Part shown: piece after piece, positions 22,360 through 34,284 of the stretch
How the letters are laid out: every line of letters begins with the position of its first letter
How positions within the stretch are numbered: the first letter of the stretch is position 1
Origin: Larix kaempferi
Taxonomy: Eukaryota; Streptophyta; Pinopsida; Pinales; Pinaceae
Assembly (NCBI GenBank): GCA_027924585.1
Contig: BSBM01000606.1
Span: 10,049,501 to 10,113,500 of the forward strand
Reading direction: 5' to 3'
Length of the DNA: 64,000 nt
Notes under the pieces: model-generated
The model's database searches: none
The model's input: only the letters and a program-made list of their open reading frames with translations
Told to the model about the DNA's origin: nothing
Made by a program: the position numbers and the translations under genes

Positions 22360-22432
22360 GTTGTTTATTTTTAATTACTCTTTAATTTTCAATAAATTTA
22401 TTTCCATAAAGTTTTTCATGGCGTTATAGTTG
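22360..22432. repeat. Left flank duplication around a LINE fragment
   Basis: The stretch from 'ttgtttatttttaattactc' onward is repeated with changes at 22,899-22,960 on the other side of the LINE fragment. About 60 bp align (…caataaatttattt… against …caataaatctattt…). This could be an unusually long target-site duplication or an older local duplication. Confidence 0.6.
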
Positions 22433-22897
22433 TTTTTTTTTCAGAGAAAAAAAAAGTACTTTTGTTATTTCTTTGAAATCAAAAAGTACAAAGCCTCTTA
22501 TGTAGTTCATGGACACATATTAGAGTTTCTATAAAGAAACTGATCCAGTCCATAACAATAAAAAAACTGTCCATCCATTGTAAGCATAATACTCCACTAA
22601 TACAAAAACTAAACCATAAGTCTTGCAAATGATCTACAAAACTTGATCTGATAGATCACCAAAAAAAGACTAATATAATTCAGAAAAAAAGAGTTATAAG
22701 AGCCTGATGAAACAAGTTCATTCTCCACACATTCTTGCCAAAAGAGTATACCTGGAGCTCCATCAACAGCAGCATTGGACAATGCATCTGCCACATCATT
22801 GTTTTCTGTATAGATATGTTAGATGGAGAGAGATAGAAAGCTACTAATCAGAATAAAAGTTCTTAGGTACCATTGTTGAAGATGAAGAGTAATGTTT
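22433..22897 (-). mobile_element. 5'-truncated LINE, RNase H 3' end only
   Basis: On the minus strand about 115 codons encode the end of a plant LINE RNase H: LHLQQWYLRTFILISSF, a TAA where Gln or similar would be expected, then HIYTENNDVADALSNAAVDGA (last catalytic Asp region). A T-rich run on the plus strand at 22,433 is the poly(A) tail side. Only the last part of the element was inserted, typical of abortive target-primed reverse transcription. It differs from the LINE at 10.8-21.0 kb. Confidence 0.75.
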
Positions 22898-22898
22898 C

Positions 22899-22960
22899 GT
22901 TGTTTATTTTTAATTATTCTTTAACCCTCAATAAATCTATTTTTATGAAGTTGTAACTGG
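22899..22960. repeat. Right flank duplication around the LINE fragment
   Basis: Partner of 22,360-22,432; see that entry. Confidence 0.6.
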
Positions 22961-23587
22961 TTTTCGTTTTTTTGTTTTTTTAAACCATCCTCTCCGCATT
23001 AGGGTATACTGTGAAGCAAAGCTCTTTATGGTTCAATCCGTACATTACGGTAATCTTATCTGGGACGGAATTTTGTGATAGAATTGATATAAATTCATTT
23101 TGAATTGGACTTTAATAAATATTGAGTAGATTTCTGAAACTATAACATAATTTTCTCCATGCTTTACAAAAAAATATATCGTAACCAACAATTTGACTTA
23201 TGGAGGGATATAGATGCTTCCTCATCGCAGTTAAAATAAATTTCAAAACTCAGTTGACTTGGGGAAGGATAGAGATGCTTACTCATCCCAGTAAATTTCA
23301 AAAGCTTCAAGCTTCATTACATCTTACATACCCTAAAGTCAACTGTGGATTGTTTTATTTTGTGAGACCAAGCCGAAAGTCAACTATGGATTTTTGTATT
23401 TTGATTTGATAGCCAAAAGTCAACTGAGTAGTTGCAGTGAGATCATCCTGAGTAGTTGCACTGACTATCATAATGATTCTTATATGAATATTCTAATAAT
23501 AAAACTAATCTCTTATGTTATGTTGGTTGGTTGAGAAGGCTAAATATCATGAAGCATTTTTGTTAAGTTATTTGACGAAATCTCACA
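22961..23587. other. Intergenic, nothing recognised
   Basis: AT-rich. A word 'agtcaact(g/a)(t/a)gga(t)t' and 'aaagtcaact' recurs four times at 23,335-23,430 as a weak short-period repeat. No ORF of note. Confidence 0.4.
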
Positions 23588-24080
23588 ATGGATATAAATT
23601 GCAATTTTGAGAATGAATTTTTACAATATCATAAATTTTAGCTCAGATGCATTCAAAGTCTCCCTAAAAGAGATATGTGAATCCATCTCCAACATTAAAA
23701 TTGATCAAATTGCAAAAAAATATTTTCAAAATTGGAATTAACCATTGTTAAAATTTACGAAATTATAGTAATTGTATTACAATTTCTTAAGTTTTAATGC
23801 TACATATGGATTCAGATAAGGGGTTCGTTGAATCCATTTACAGTGTTAAAGTTTATGAAATTGTAAAATTTTATTGTCAAAATTGCAATTATCGATTGTT
23901 CGAACAATGTATAATTGCAATTTTGACAATAAAATTCTAAAATTTCGTAAAATTTAATACTATGAATGGATTCAGAAACCCCTTGTGGAGTGTTAAAATT
24001 TACAAAATTGCAAAGTTTTATTGTCAAAATTGCAATTATCCATTGTTATAACAATGGATAATTGCAATGGAAACCCCTTT
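23588..24080. repeat. Cluster of fold-back (MITE-like) inverted repeats
   Basis: An arm of about 85 bp (ggggtt...gaatccat...gtgttaaa...ttattgtcaaaattgcaattat) alternates with its complement several times. The clearest pair is 23,818-23,900 against 23,903-23,987, which can form a long hairpin with the centre near 'gttcgaac'. Degenerate arms lie at 23,588-23,810, and the last pair (23,988-24,068) ends in a perfect palindrome. No transposase is encoded. It looks like nested insertions or serial duplication of a non-autonomous fold-back element. Confidence 0.7.
24029..24068. repeat. Perfect 40-bp palindrome
   Basis: Two 20-bp arms without spacer (attgcaattatccattgtta and its complement). It is the apex of the last fold-back unit and has no mismatches, unlike the older units beside it. 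Confidence 0.9.
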
Positions 24081-26340
24081 TACTCCAATGGTTTAATTGA
24101 ACCAAAGATAGATGCAGGACTTGGCATGTAGGAACGGTGCGAGACAAATCACAAGATAGGCCTAGGAAAATCAGGGAACTCTCTTGACTAGTGGGATGAG
24201 AATAAGATTTATCGAGAGGAAACTATGATGCTAAAGGGGAATACATTACACAAATATTGTGAACAACATAAATAATTTGAACATTTTCATCTCGATCCAT
24301 TCGCTATTGAAGAGGTCGAAAGTCAGCCTCCCTTCATTTTGAATTTTTCAAATTCGGAAAAGTTATACTAGGAATATCCACTCATGGAAGGTATTAAGAA
24401 AATCCCCCCCTTAAACAAAGAGATCATATTATGCCATGTATCATAGTTTCCTTTTTCGTACATTACTATTTACGATTTGTATAGTTCTTCTTTTCCCTAA
24501 ATAGAATCGCAGTCGATGCCTTCTCCTCTGGAGAGCCAATAAATAATCCTGCAATTGGCATTTTGATTTTTTTTTTCTTCTGAGAGATACATTTGAATAT
24601 CCCCAAAATACAACCCTAATATTGACCCCATGGCGCAATGGAAGCCAAGGTACTGGTTTTCTCTTCTTAGAGTTTCAAGCTAGATGCTTATCACCTCGTG
24701 AGGAGGAGCCATCTCGAAGAAGAAGATGAATGTTGTAGCATGCTTTGTACCTATAGTTATCACTTTCCATCATCCAATTAAGAATAAGACAAAAAATCAA
24801 GAATAAGATAGTTTAAGTGTTGATCATCAATTCCCACCTCGCATACAAAAAAATTGAACTACTTTAGATCATTTTTTGGTGTTCGTTATCAAAAGACTGT
24901 GCCAGGGCCTATAGTAAACAAGAAAAAACAATTTTTCATAGCAAAGGATGTCAGAGTCATGTAGTAGCGTGATTGTTCAGGTGGCCGAAATGATATTTGC
25001 TTATAGAAGCCACAATCATTTTAGAAAGAAGGTGGTTTCAAACTTTATGGCTATTATTTAGGCTTCATAATTCCTCTCGCAATCCAGTTGTCTTGTTCAC
25101 GTCCTCTATGGCTATTGATTTCATGTTTTTACATGTATAATGTACTTTCTGATTTGTGCCAAAGTCATGTGTTTTCCATCATGGAATATCCTCGCCCAAT
25201 GACCAAATCTTGATTCATTATGCTTTATCCCAATTGTAATCATGTGAAAGAGTTTCTTTTAGATATATATGAAGGGTTATGTCACCTGTAGCTTAGAATC
25301 TGTTCCCTAGCTCTATACTTTGCCATGTATCATTCAACAATGGCAGTGTAATTAATTCCATTCACACCTGTAATGTCTCTATTACTATTGCATGAAGCTT
25401 TGGCTCGAATGGGTTGGCTCATCCTCCTTCATGCAAATTGGCCCGCTAATTGTCCCAAGTCACAAATCATACAAAGTAAACAATTTGAGGCTTTATTCTC
25501 AATTGTGAGAGAAGGGATCATACTAAATATTTTTTTTGAGAAATCTCAGTTATTTCTTAGCAATAGCATCCCTTCTATTATCCTTGCATCGCATCCCCTT
25601 AGTATTCCAGTACACAACTTTTGCATGATATAGGATTCACCTGCGCTCGTACTCCATCTTATTGTGGTGTATTTATTAGATGAATGGATGTTTTCCTTGG
25701 GAAGTTCGGCCTCACATTAGGTCGACAAGAACCTATTCCCATTCCTCAATGGACCCCTCAACAATAAAATTTACTTAGACCAAGTTTCTTCTATCAAGTT
25801 TATACCCTAACACATTGCAATGGAGAAAAATGCAACCCCCCTTGTATTTTTATTTGATACAGTACATCATGGGACAAATTCTCTCTAATGATGATGTCGA
25901 TCGGAGAAACAAATTCTCACCAATGCTGCTTAGTACCATAATTTGTTCTTCTTTTCAAATAATAGATAGAGAAAGGTGCCCGAGAAGTTGAGGTCATCAG
26001 GTAATGCATACTGAAGTATGGTCTATCCTTGAAATTTGATTTTGGTAGCAACAAAAAGATGTAGTCTCTAGGAAATTGATAATGGCATGTGTACATTTTT
26101 GAAAGGACCATTGCAAGAGCATAGTCAGCATTAGGTGACATATAAAATATCAACATGAAAGGATGCAAAAATGAGTTCAACATTTTCTCATGAGTTTCGA
26201 GGCTAAGCATAGTCGCCCTGATATGTCAAATTAGTCTGCTTTCTCTTTTGTTTCCTCATTATTCATAGTCTTGAACAATTGAAATTCTATTGTTGATCTA
26301 AAAGAAAATAGCACCAAGGCAGAGATGAAGTAATCCCCTT
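24081..26340. other. Gene-free stretch
   Basis: ORFs of 65-97 codons at 24,441 (-), 25,373 (+) and 25,917 (-) show no domain, signal peptide or repeat and are near chance level for AT-rich DNA. No tRNA or rRNA features. Confidence 0.4.
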
Positions 26341-27540
26341 TGTTGGAGTATTAAAACATCTAGTTATACCATTTTAGACTCAGGATATAATTAATTAATC
26401 ATTTATGATTAATTTCCTAAGTTTTGACTAGGCAAATAGGGCCAGTTTTGTAGTTTAGTGGACCGCTTTCCATCCTAAGTCACTAGGGTGCACTTGAGGA
26501 TATTATTTCATTGGATTCTATCTGATTTCTTTCCATTTCTGGTTTAGAAGGTGCTTTTCTGATTTAGACAGCTTTATCCTATTTTTCTACTTTCTAGTGG
26601 AAAAGGTAAAGCTAGTTGACTTAGAAAGTCTTGCCACTCTACCAATTCGACCTCCACATAATTTATTCTCTCCTAAATCCATCATTAAATTCCATTTACC
26701 TCACTCATGAGTTTTCATACCATATTTATCAAATTCGCAAGCCTTTAGACAGTTTTGGAAACAATTTTTGCCACCTAGTGGCTTTTTTCCTTTAGTAAGC
26801 CTTTTCTTTTCATCCTTTTAAACTTCCCTCTAAGGCATTAAATTTTATCCATGGAAGATGTATTATATATTGTAAATATATTTAAGAATAATATGTAGAG
26901 TTTTTTCCTCAAATTATCTTCTTTATTATTCTTCTCTCATTCTTAGAAATATTCCATGTGAAGTTGTCTTATTGAATCTAGATCTAAGCCAATTAAAACC
27001 TCACACCCTTGACTACATTATCTTGTATAAAAGAAATAAAGATGATTTATTTTGAGAGTAATCAGAACTAGGGAGAGACTACCACTGGGGTTTTTGGATG
27101 TAAAGTTCTTTTATTTTAAATGAATAGGATGTTGTGCTTTGTAAACACCTAGGACTGAGGAGAGACTACCATTAGGGTTTTTAAATTAAAAATGTCTTTA
27201 TTCTTAAATGTATGAGATATTGTTGTTTGGGAAACCAGGACCAAGGTGAGACTTCCACTGGTTGTTGAATAAATATTTTTTAATTCATGCTTAATGTACT
27301 TTTGATACAGTAAATCAAGTCTTCGTCCAATGTCCTATAGTTGCAGAGAGCTGAAATTTACTCACCTGTGTAATTTTGTAACAGTAGATACTATGCATAT
27401 CAATGGGAATTTAAAACATACTTTGTCAATTGAATGTGCTTTATGTCTCTATGCCTTCCTTTTCTGAGAGTCAGTTATGATTAAGGTGCATATGAGTTGC
27501 ACTTATTAATCAGTTTTGAATTTTTGTGCAATACTTGCCC
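26341..27540 (+). mobile_element. Possible solo LTR or LTR remnant
   Basis: A TATA-like TATAAAAG (about 27,034-27,041) is followed by repeated 'gagagactaccactggggttttt' units of the kind seen in the R region of plant LTRs. Upstream, 'gaggtcgaatt'-type words on the complement resemble part of the LTR at 5.9-6.9 kb. Ends, target duplication and primer binding site are not identifiable, so this is a weak call. Confidence 0.25.
27066..27310. repeat. 87-bp tandem repeat, three units
   Basis: The word 'gagagactacc' (third unit gtgagacttcc) begins at 27,073, 27,160 and 27,246, spacing 87 and 86 bp. Each unit goes on with a ggtttttg-type run and 'ctttattctta'. Units differ by many substitutions. Confidence 0.7.
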
Positions 27541-30180
27541 CCCCCTTTCGAATACAACACTCATTTTCATTTTGTTTTCATGGATAAGATATGCCCCTAA
27601 GCACCTAAGATTTCAACTTTAAAACCAATCAAGTTTTTCATGCATACCTGAAAACTAACTAGGGTTATAGAATATGAGTCATACCTCCCTACAGTTGAGG
27701 GTACTCTCCCTTAGTTAGAAGACTAGATTGCGAACCTAAAGTGGTGCAAAAATGGTAGTATCTACAAAACGAGCCTATTTTGTCACATTCATATATATGT
27801 ATTTGTGCATACTACTAGAGAAATCCCAAATCTGGTTGGGGTACAAACTTAGGGACAACAACTTCATGATAACTTTTATTGATTTTATTGTCGTGCTGAA
27901 ATGAGTTATTGGGACTATCTTGAATTAGTGGTTTTTATCTTCTATTATTTCTTTCATTTACATGACAAATTCTAAGGCTTTGATGGTAGATTTCAATGTC
28001 CCTTTTATGAAAATTTGTGCAATTTTGGTCAATCTTCAAACCTTGGACTACTGAACCCAAACTGCTCCAAAAGCACCCAAATGCTTTCGAGTTCTTTATG
28101 CAGGTGATTGAGAGGTATTAATACATACTAATGCATCTATTAGACACTTATAAATTTATTATATACATTCATGGCTTGCATTTATCAAGGAGGAAAGAAA
28201 GGGGTAAAACACTACTAAATTCAATGGTTAAAAACCCCACTACTCTATGATCTTTTTGGCTTCCCAAACACTCTACGAACTTCCCTATTTTTAGAAAAGA
28301 GATTTGGATTTGATAAAGGACCTCATGGGAAATGAAAATACCGAATTAATATGGTACTAAGATCTTCTATAACTCCCATAAAACATAATTTTGTGAGACA
28401 TAGAAATTGTGTGGAAATTGTTAACAATAGACTTGAAATTTGTTTCACAATATTTAATCAAAATCCAAGGGGTATGAACATAGTGTTTTGGACATAAATA
28501 TTACATCATAAGAAGATTGAAACATCAGAAAAAACTCAGATAATTTCTGATGTAAAACAGATACAAACTACTCCAAAAACTCCATGTGAAGATAGAGGGG
28601 AAACTAGCTCGAATCAGTAGTTTACTTTGAAGTTTTACATGAAAGGAGTGCGATTTTGAGATATGGCCCCAATGTGCAGCTCATTACAGTTATATACATC
28701 GTATAACATAACCATGGATTTAATAAATTATCCTCCACAAATTCTACACAACTAGGAGTGTGCCATCAACATTAGAACATGCACATTGAAAGAAGAGAAA
28801 TGATAAGAAGATCTATGAAAGGAACTCAAACTTGTATGTACATAGACCTGCATAAAAAAATCTCATTTATTCTCATAAGAGAATTTCGAGTGGATTATCC
28901 AACTACTATATTGGGGGAAATATTTCATCTCCAAAACTAGTTCAATGACAGGGAGGATGAACATCCACCATGCAAGGACAAGCTAAAGCTATCCCAAATT
29001 GCAAAAATGCAAATGAAAAATGAAAAAATGTTTCTCTCCTTCCTAATACTCCTATTTTATTAACCTCAAGTGAACTCAAGAGCTTGAATTCCCTCCAGGA
29101 GACGTCACTCAACTCGAATTACTAATAGATTCTCTCATGAGACACTTGTCCACTTCTTCCTTGCATTCCTCTTTCCCCAATTCGAATTGGGAATCTTTCC
29201 TGACCATAACTACCTCTATGTTCCCTCTTGGTGGCTATTTTTAGCCCTGATATGTCAGATGTATCATAGGTCTTTAGTCAATTCTGAATTTGTCATATTT
29301 TTCATAGATTCCTTGACTATTGTTGTCATAGATACCATGGAATCTAGCTACAAGTGTCACAATGCCTCTTCCTCTTCCTTGGGAGTTACTCTTCCACTCT
29401 AATTCGACCTTCCTAGATTCTTTCCATGAATATTTCCTCTTCATCTCCCCCAAGTATGTTACCTTCCATATTGGACTCTAATTGGTGAGAGAATGGTGCC
29501 AAGTGTAGTGGGGAATCTTGTCGCATGTGGGCCCCACACCCTCTTATGCACCCTCATGACCAAATTCCACTTTATTTTCTTTTATTATTATTTATTTGAC
29601 CCAATTAATGTTAATTTGTAATTCTATCGTAATTTTGGGTCTTGTAGCTCCCTTATTCCAAATTTTGATGCTTCCACCCCGAGCTAGAGAATTAGTAGGT
29701 TAGTGGAAATTTTCCTCCGTGATAATTTATTTGGATGTGGACATTACAAACTCTCAATTGGGAATTTGATACTCATGTGACCCACCTTCTCCATTTGGAT
29801 GTAATTTTGCATTATTACTAAATTGGACATCATGCTTGGAAATTATTTGACCCATAGCCCCAATTTGACAAACTATCTTGAACATGGCCAAGTGGCTTAG
29901 GCCATTGTGATACCATGCAAAATTTGGGGACATAAAAGATTGAATGTATTAAGTTTTAGTTTTTGAGGCTCTCGGTATTTCTCTTGAGTATTTTACGTGT
30001 GGTCCTCAATCCTTGTCTTCAATCCTGATTTTTCCTTGCCTTGCCAAGTTTGAAAGTTGTTTGAAAATTATCTAGTGTTCTTTCTAACTTTGCACATTGT
30101 CTTATAACCCTCGGAATCTTATTCGAAGTTATGCAAGGAATTTTATTTCAAATTTATATCTTGAAGCATATCCAAGAATA
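27541..30180. other. Gene-free stretch
   Basis: No ORF above about 71 codons, no recognised repeat, no RNA gene. Composition is AT-rich throughout. Confidence 0.4.
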
Positions 30181-30214
30181 AGTTTGAAGAGCGCATTCTG
30201 AAGAAGCCACTTTT

Positions 30215-30675
30215 CCGAAAATGAATTAGTAAGCACACATTGCAGCGAAGTTGGGAGAAGGTCGTCGATGTTGTGGCGAAGTTGGGAGAAGGACTTAGAC
30301 ATTATAGAGAAGATTAGAAAAGGCACCCATTGGAGTGGGAATTAATAAAGTCACCAAATTTTGTAGTGATTCTCGACAAGCTTTGTCTCACCGATGAGCT
30401 TCAACTTCTAAATCATGAGGCGAGTATAAGAGAAAGTGATTGCTGACACAACGGTGAGATTCAGAGAAAATGGTCATCCGCTCCGAATATTTTGGGAGAA
30501 ATACCCCAACGTTGCAGTGAAGCTTGAAAAAATTCATCATTGTTGTGGTGAAATTGAAAGAAATTCGCCGATGTTGCAGTGAAATTGAAAGAAAGCCACC
30601 GCTGTTGCGGCGAGATTGAAAGAAAGTCACCACCGTTGCGGTGTAGATTTTGGAAAGTTGTTCCTATTGTGTTAA
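30215..30675. repeat. 31-bp minisatellite, about 14 units
   Basis: Unit consensus is roughly 'cgaa(g/a)ttg(g/a)gagaa' plus a variable part plus 'gttg(c/t)(a/g)gtg'. Starts fall at about 30,246, 30,277, 30,308, 30,339, (shorter units), 30,454, 30,487, 30,518, 30,549, 30,580, 30,611 and 30,642. The 31-bp spacing is exact over the last five. As 31 is not a multiple of three it is not a coding repeat. Confidence 0.75.
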
Positions 30676-32522
30676 AATATTAAAATCCACCGTTTCAAAG
30701 AGAAAAAATAAACTCACTGTTGTTTTTATGGAGGAATTCAATACTCATGAACATTGCGGCAACAAACTCAATAAATCTAGTCAATCACAGGCCAACGTTG
30801 GAGAAGAAAGCCAAGTCTTAAGGTTGTTGAAAATCTATTTTTAATAACCAGGGGTTATGGATAGAATATGATGAGTTTTTGGAACTCTTTGATTCTTGAT
30901 GTTGTATGGGTACTGTTTCGGGTACTCTCTAGGTGGTTTACGGCTTGCTTCACTGATTTAAAGGCCTCTTTCTAAGCATCTATTTGAAATTTGACTTGGG
31001 TTGACCATTTATATTGCATGCTTGATGGAATGAGATTTCACATGATTTTAAACCCCATCTATGTCATTCATGTTCCCCGCATCTTTGGGTTTGATTTCGA
31101 TTGTTTAAATTTTAGTTTTTACCCTCTTTGGGTTTTGCCAATTCCATGACCAATGAGGGTGGAAGGCATGGTCGAAAATTTTAAGCAAGCATAAGATTAA
31201 TTTTATGAATAATCTATAGTTTCATCATGTATCCCTGTGAATAATATTTCAGACACATCAAATGGTTCATGATTCCGATAAAATATGAAGGAGATATCAA
31301 CATTTCCATCCTAAGACCTAGTTGTGGGATGACAATCTAAGGAGGCTTAATATTTGGCGAAAGAAAGCTTATAGTTGAAAAATATTTCTATATTTAACTT
31401 GGTATTAATGGTTTCAATGTCGTGAATCTCATATATGGAAGGGACTTATCACTTATCAATATAAATGGGAGGAAAGAATATACTACGTGGTGGAATTCCC
31501 CTTGGAGGCCTAGCCTGCTTATGTAAGTAAAGGAGAGGGAACCAATGAAAATATTTGAGAAAGAGGACACCCAATCATGTTAGAGGGATTGTAAGGCGCC
31601 CTACACTTATTAATCAATTGTAATTTTTGATTATACAACTAACTATGGAACCCATCCTCCCATTGGCTCGTTTTGTGATTAATTAACCGCTTAACCATGA
31701 GATAACATAGTTTAGCCCTACGTGAGCCTAACCATTCTCCAAGTGGAAGATTCCCTTATGAAATGTCAAGTTTGTAAGTATTATTTTTTAGGTGGATAAT
31801 GATTCTCCATCATAACTCCCATTGGGAGTGGAAGTTGGGGAAGAGGTGCCCATTAGCCCAAATTTATCGAATGGGAAGAGTTTGTCCCCCATCCCATGGG
31901 GTATGGATAAGGAAAACTTATTTATTTCATCACATAAAACCATATTTCGAATTTGATGAGAGATATGGGTGTATGAGACATACAATAAACCATTTTTTAT
32001 TGATTATGAGTGAGGGAACTAAATTCATTGTAGGAGAATGAAGGAAAACATTTATTTCATGCCTAGTCCAAGCATACCTTTTAGAGTTTTTAATGGATTT
32101 GTGACAAGTTTTTTGCAGGCTATCCATTGGAGGTATTATTTTCAGATATTAATGGAGATTCAATGTGAAATATTAAACTTACAGGATCATTTGTACCATT
32201 TCTTCTAATTCCTTCTTTTGGCATTCTCCTCTTTTGGAAAATTCCCATTTCTTCATCTATTTGTAATCAAAAGTCAAATAACAAAGGGAGGTTATGAAAA
32301 AAAATTTCCTCAAGAGACAACTCTTGGAAATTTACTATTATTATAAATATTTACATGCTATTACTTTTTTTTATGGCCAATTGGCACATGTCCACAACTG
32401 CTTGATCGAATTTGGTGTGGGAAAGTTTACAATGACTATGATCTTTAGCAAAGTTCGCCTGATGCTTAGTTGTTTGCTATACAGGTTCCCGATGATTATT
32501 ATTAGGACATCATTGAATTTTT
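30676..32522. other. Gene-free stretch
   Basis: Short ORFs only (up to 81 codons), none with a recognised domain. It ends where gypsy integrase-side sequence begins. Confidence 0.4.
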
Positions 32523-33759
32523 AACAACAGGATTCACACCTACATAGTTCACTACGCAGCAAAAGAAGCATCTGGTAGTACGAGCAATAGAATTCACCAT
32601 TATTGTGGGGCAGCTATACAAGTTGGGACCAAATGAAGTACTGCGCAGATGTGTACTAGAGCATGAGAAGCCATATATACTAGCTGATGCGCATTCAAAA
32701 GTCACAGGAGGTCACTACGCAGGGAGAGATACTGTGCAGAAGATATTGCGCACAGGTCTATGGTGGCCTACAATCCATAAAGATGCAAAGGGACATTGCC
32801 AGAGCTGCGATGTGTGTCAGAGGACCAGAAATCCATTGCAAAGAGATGAAATGCCATTAAATCCATAGATAACTTTTTAGGCATTTGAGAAATGGGCCAT
32901 TGATTTTGTGGGACCTATTAACCCACCAGGAAAGAGAACTTGTGTGAGGTACATTATTACTGCTACTGATTACCTCACCAGATAGCCCGAAGCGAAACCA
33001 GTGAAATATTGTAGTGCAGCTACGACCGCGGAGTTCATTTTTGAAAATATCCTTAGAAGGTTGGGATGCCTAAAGATTTTGATGAGTGATCAAGGCACTC
33101 ATTTTTTGAACAGAACCATCGAAGCTTTAACTGAAGAGTTCCATGTTTATCATCAGTGCAACACGCCTTATCATCCACATGCAAATGGAAGTGTTGAAGC
33201 ATTTAAAAAAGTGTTGGAGAATGCGCTAACCAAGATATGCAACATCAATCAGGAGGATTGGGACCTGTGCATTCCCTCTATATTATGGGCATACAGGACT
33301 ACCTGTAAGAAAATGATAGGCCATACACCTTTCAGACTGCCTTATGGGAAAGAGGCAATAATTCCCATGTCATACATCGTTCCCAGTTTGAGGATAGTAG
33401 CGTTTACAGGCATGGCATATCGTGAAACACTGGAAGAACGACTCTTACACTTGGTTGGTCTGGAGGAGGATCGCTTCATTGCAGGCTTTCACCAACAAGT
33501 ATAGAAGGAAAGGGAAAAAGCATGGCATGATCGCCACATCATGAACAATTCCTTCCAGGTATGTGATCTCGTCCTCCTATATGATAGCAAATTCATGAAA
33601 TTTCCTGGAAAGTTTAATATGCATTGGCTTGGCCCATATATTGTAATGCATGTTACTAACGGTGGCACAGTCTAGTTAGCTACCTTAGCCGGAGATACTT
33701 TGCCAAGTTTGATAAATGTAAGCAGGCTAAATCTTCACCGCGATAGTCCTACTTCGTAG
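32523..33759 (+). pseudogene. Ty3/gypsy integrase (5'-truncated pol), element B
   Basis: The reading begins in the linker after RNase H and covers the whole integrase. The zinc-binding HHCC part has AHSKVTGGHYAG and CQSCDVCQR. The catalytic core has Asp in WAIDFVGP, Asp in LMSDQGTHF and Glu in [11 protein letters not shown], so all three DDE residues are present. The C-terminal part ends NLHRDSPTS-stop without a chromodomain, pointing to the non-chromovirus (Tat/Athila-type) branch. It inserts element cDNA into the genome. Stops interrupt it: two TAGs at 32,866-32,881 sit where element C has Gln, and others lie at about 32,983, 33,502 and 33,676. Gag, protease, RT and RNase H are missing. Confidence 0.85.
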
Positions 33760-34284
33760 AATCCTGTATGATCAAGGGAAACGTAACGCGCAACACTGCT
33801 GAAGTTACGCAGAGAAAAAAAAAAAGAGAGAAAAGAAAAGACCAAGGGCAATTGCGAAGACCATGTTAAATGAGAAAAACGACTTCTAGTTCATCTGCAA
33901 GAAAGCAGGCACCACGAAGATACCACACAGGTTTGATCAGGACCTGCCGCACAGTTCGACGCAAAAATCAGAAAAATAGCCATTACAATGTTGGTCGAAG
34001 AATATAGCCGTTACACGTGATCGCTTGGGAATTTAACACACAGATAACCGTTCTGAGCAAGTTTATGAAGGAAAGGACCGAAGGATCAGCCAGAGTTTCC
34101 CAATGGATAGCACAATTAATGCTTATCTAGCTGTTGACAGGCACAGAGGGATGTCAGCTGCACCTATAAGTAATGCCGCATTCAAACTCGTGGGCGTTAC
34201 TAAGCACTTAGAATTTTCTAGCAAGTAATACTGTGTGAGTTATTGTCAATAAGCTATCTGAAAACCTGTGAAGTTAGCCAGTGA
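33760..34284 (+). other. Spacer between integrase and downstream ORF, with purine tract and TATA-like box
   Basis: A purine run (33,811-33,841: gcagag, an A-run and agagagaaaagaaaag) looks like a polypurine tract, yet no LTR with TG start and matching end follows before the next ORF. A TATA-like word TATAAGTA (34,165-34,172) lies 120 bp ahead of the ATG at 34,285. It could drive a separate transcript for the downstream ORF; this is inference. Confidence 0.35.

Noticed and set aside
23588-24080. CRISPR-like array of regularly spaced repeats
   Set aside because: Repeats are inverted and variable in spacing, contain no unique spacers of constant length, and the DNA is eukaryotic.
24100-26340. 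Plastid or mitochondrial DNA insertion
   Set aside because: I could not recognise any organellar gene segment in any frame.
30215-30675. Coding repeat protein suggested by ORFs at 30,388-30,633 (-) and 30,650-30,844 (+)
   Set aside because: The 31-bp period is not a multiple of three, so the frame changes each unit; the ORFs are by-products.
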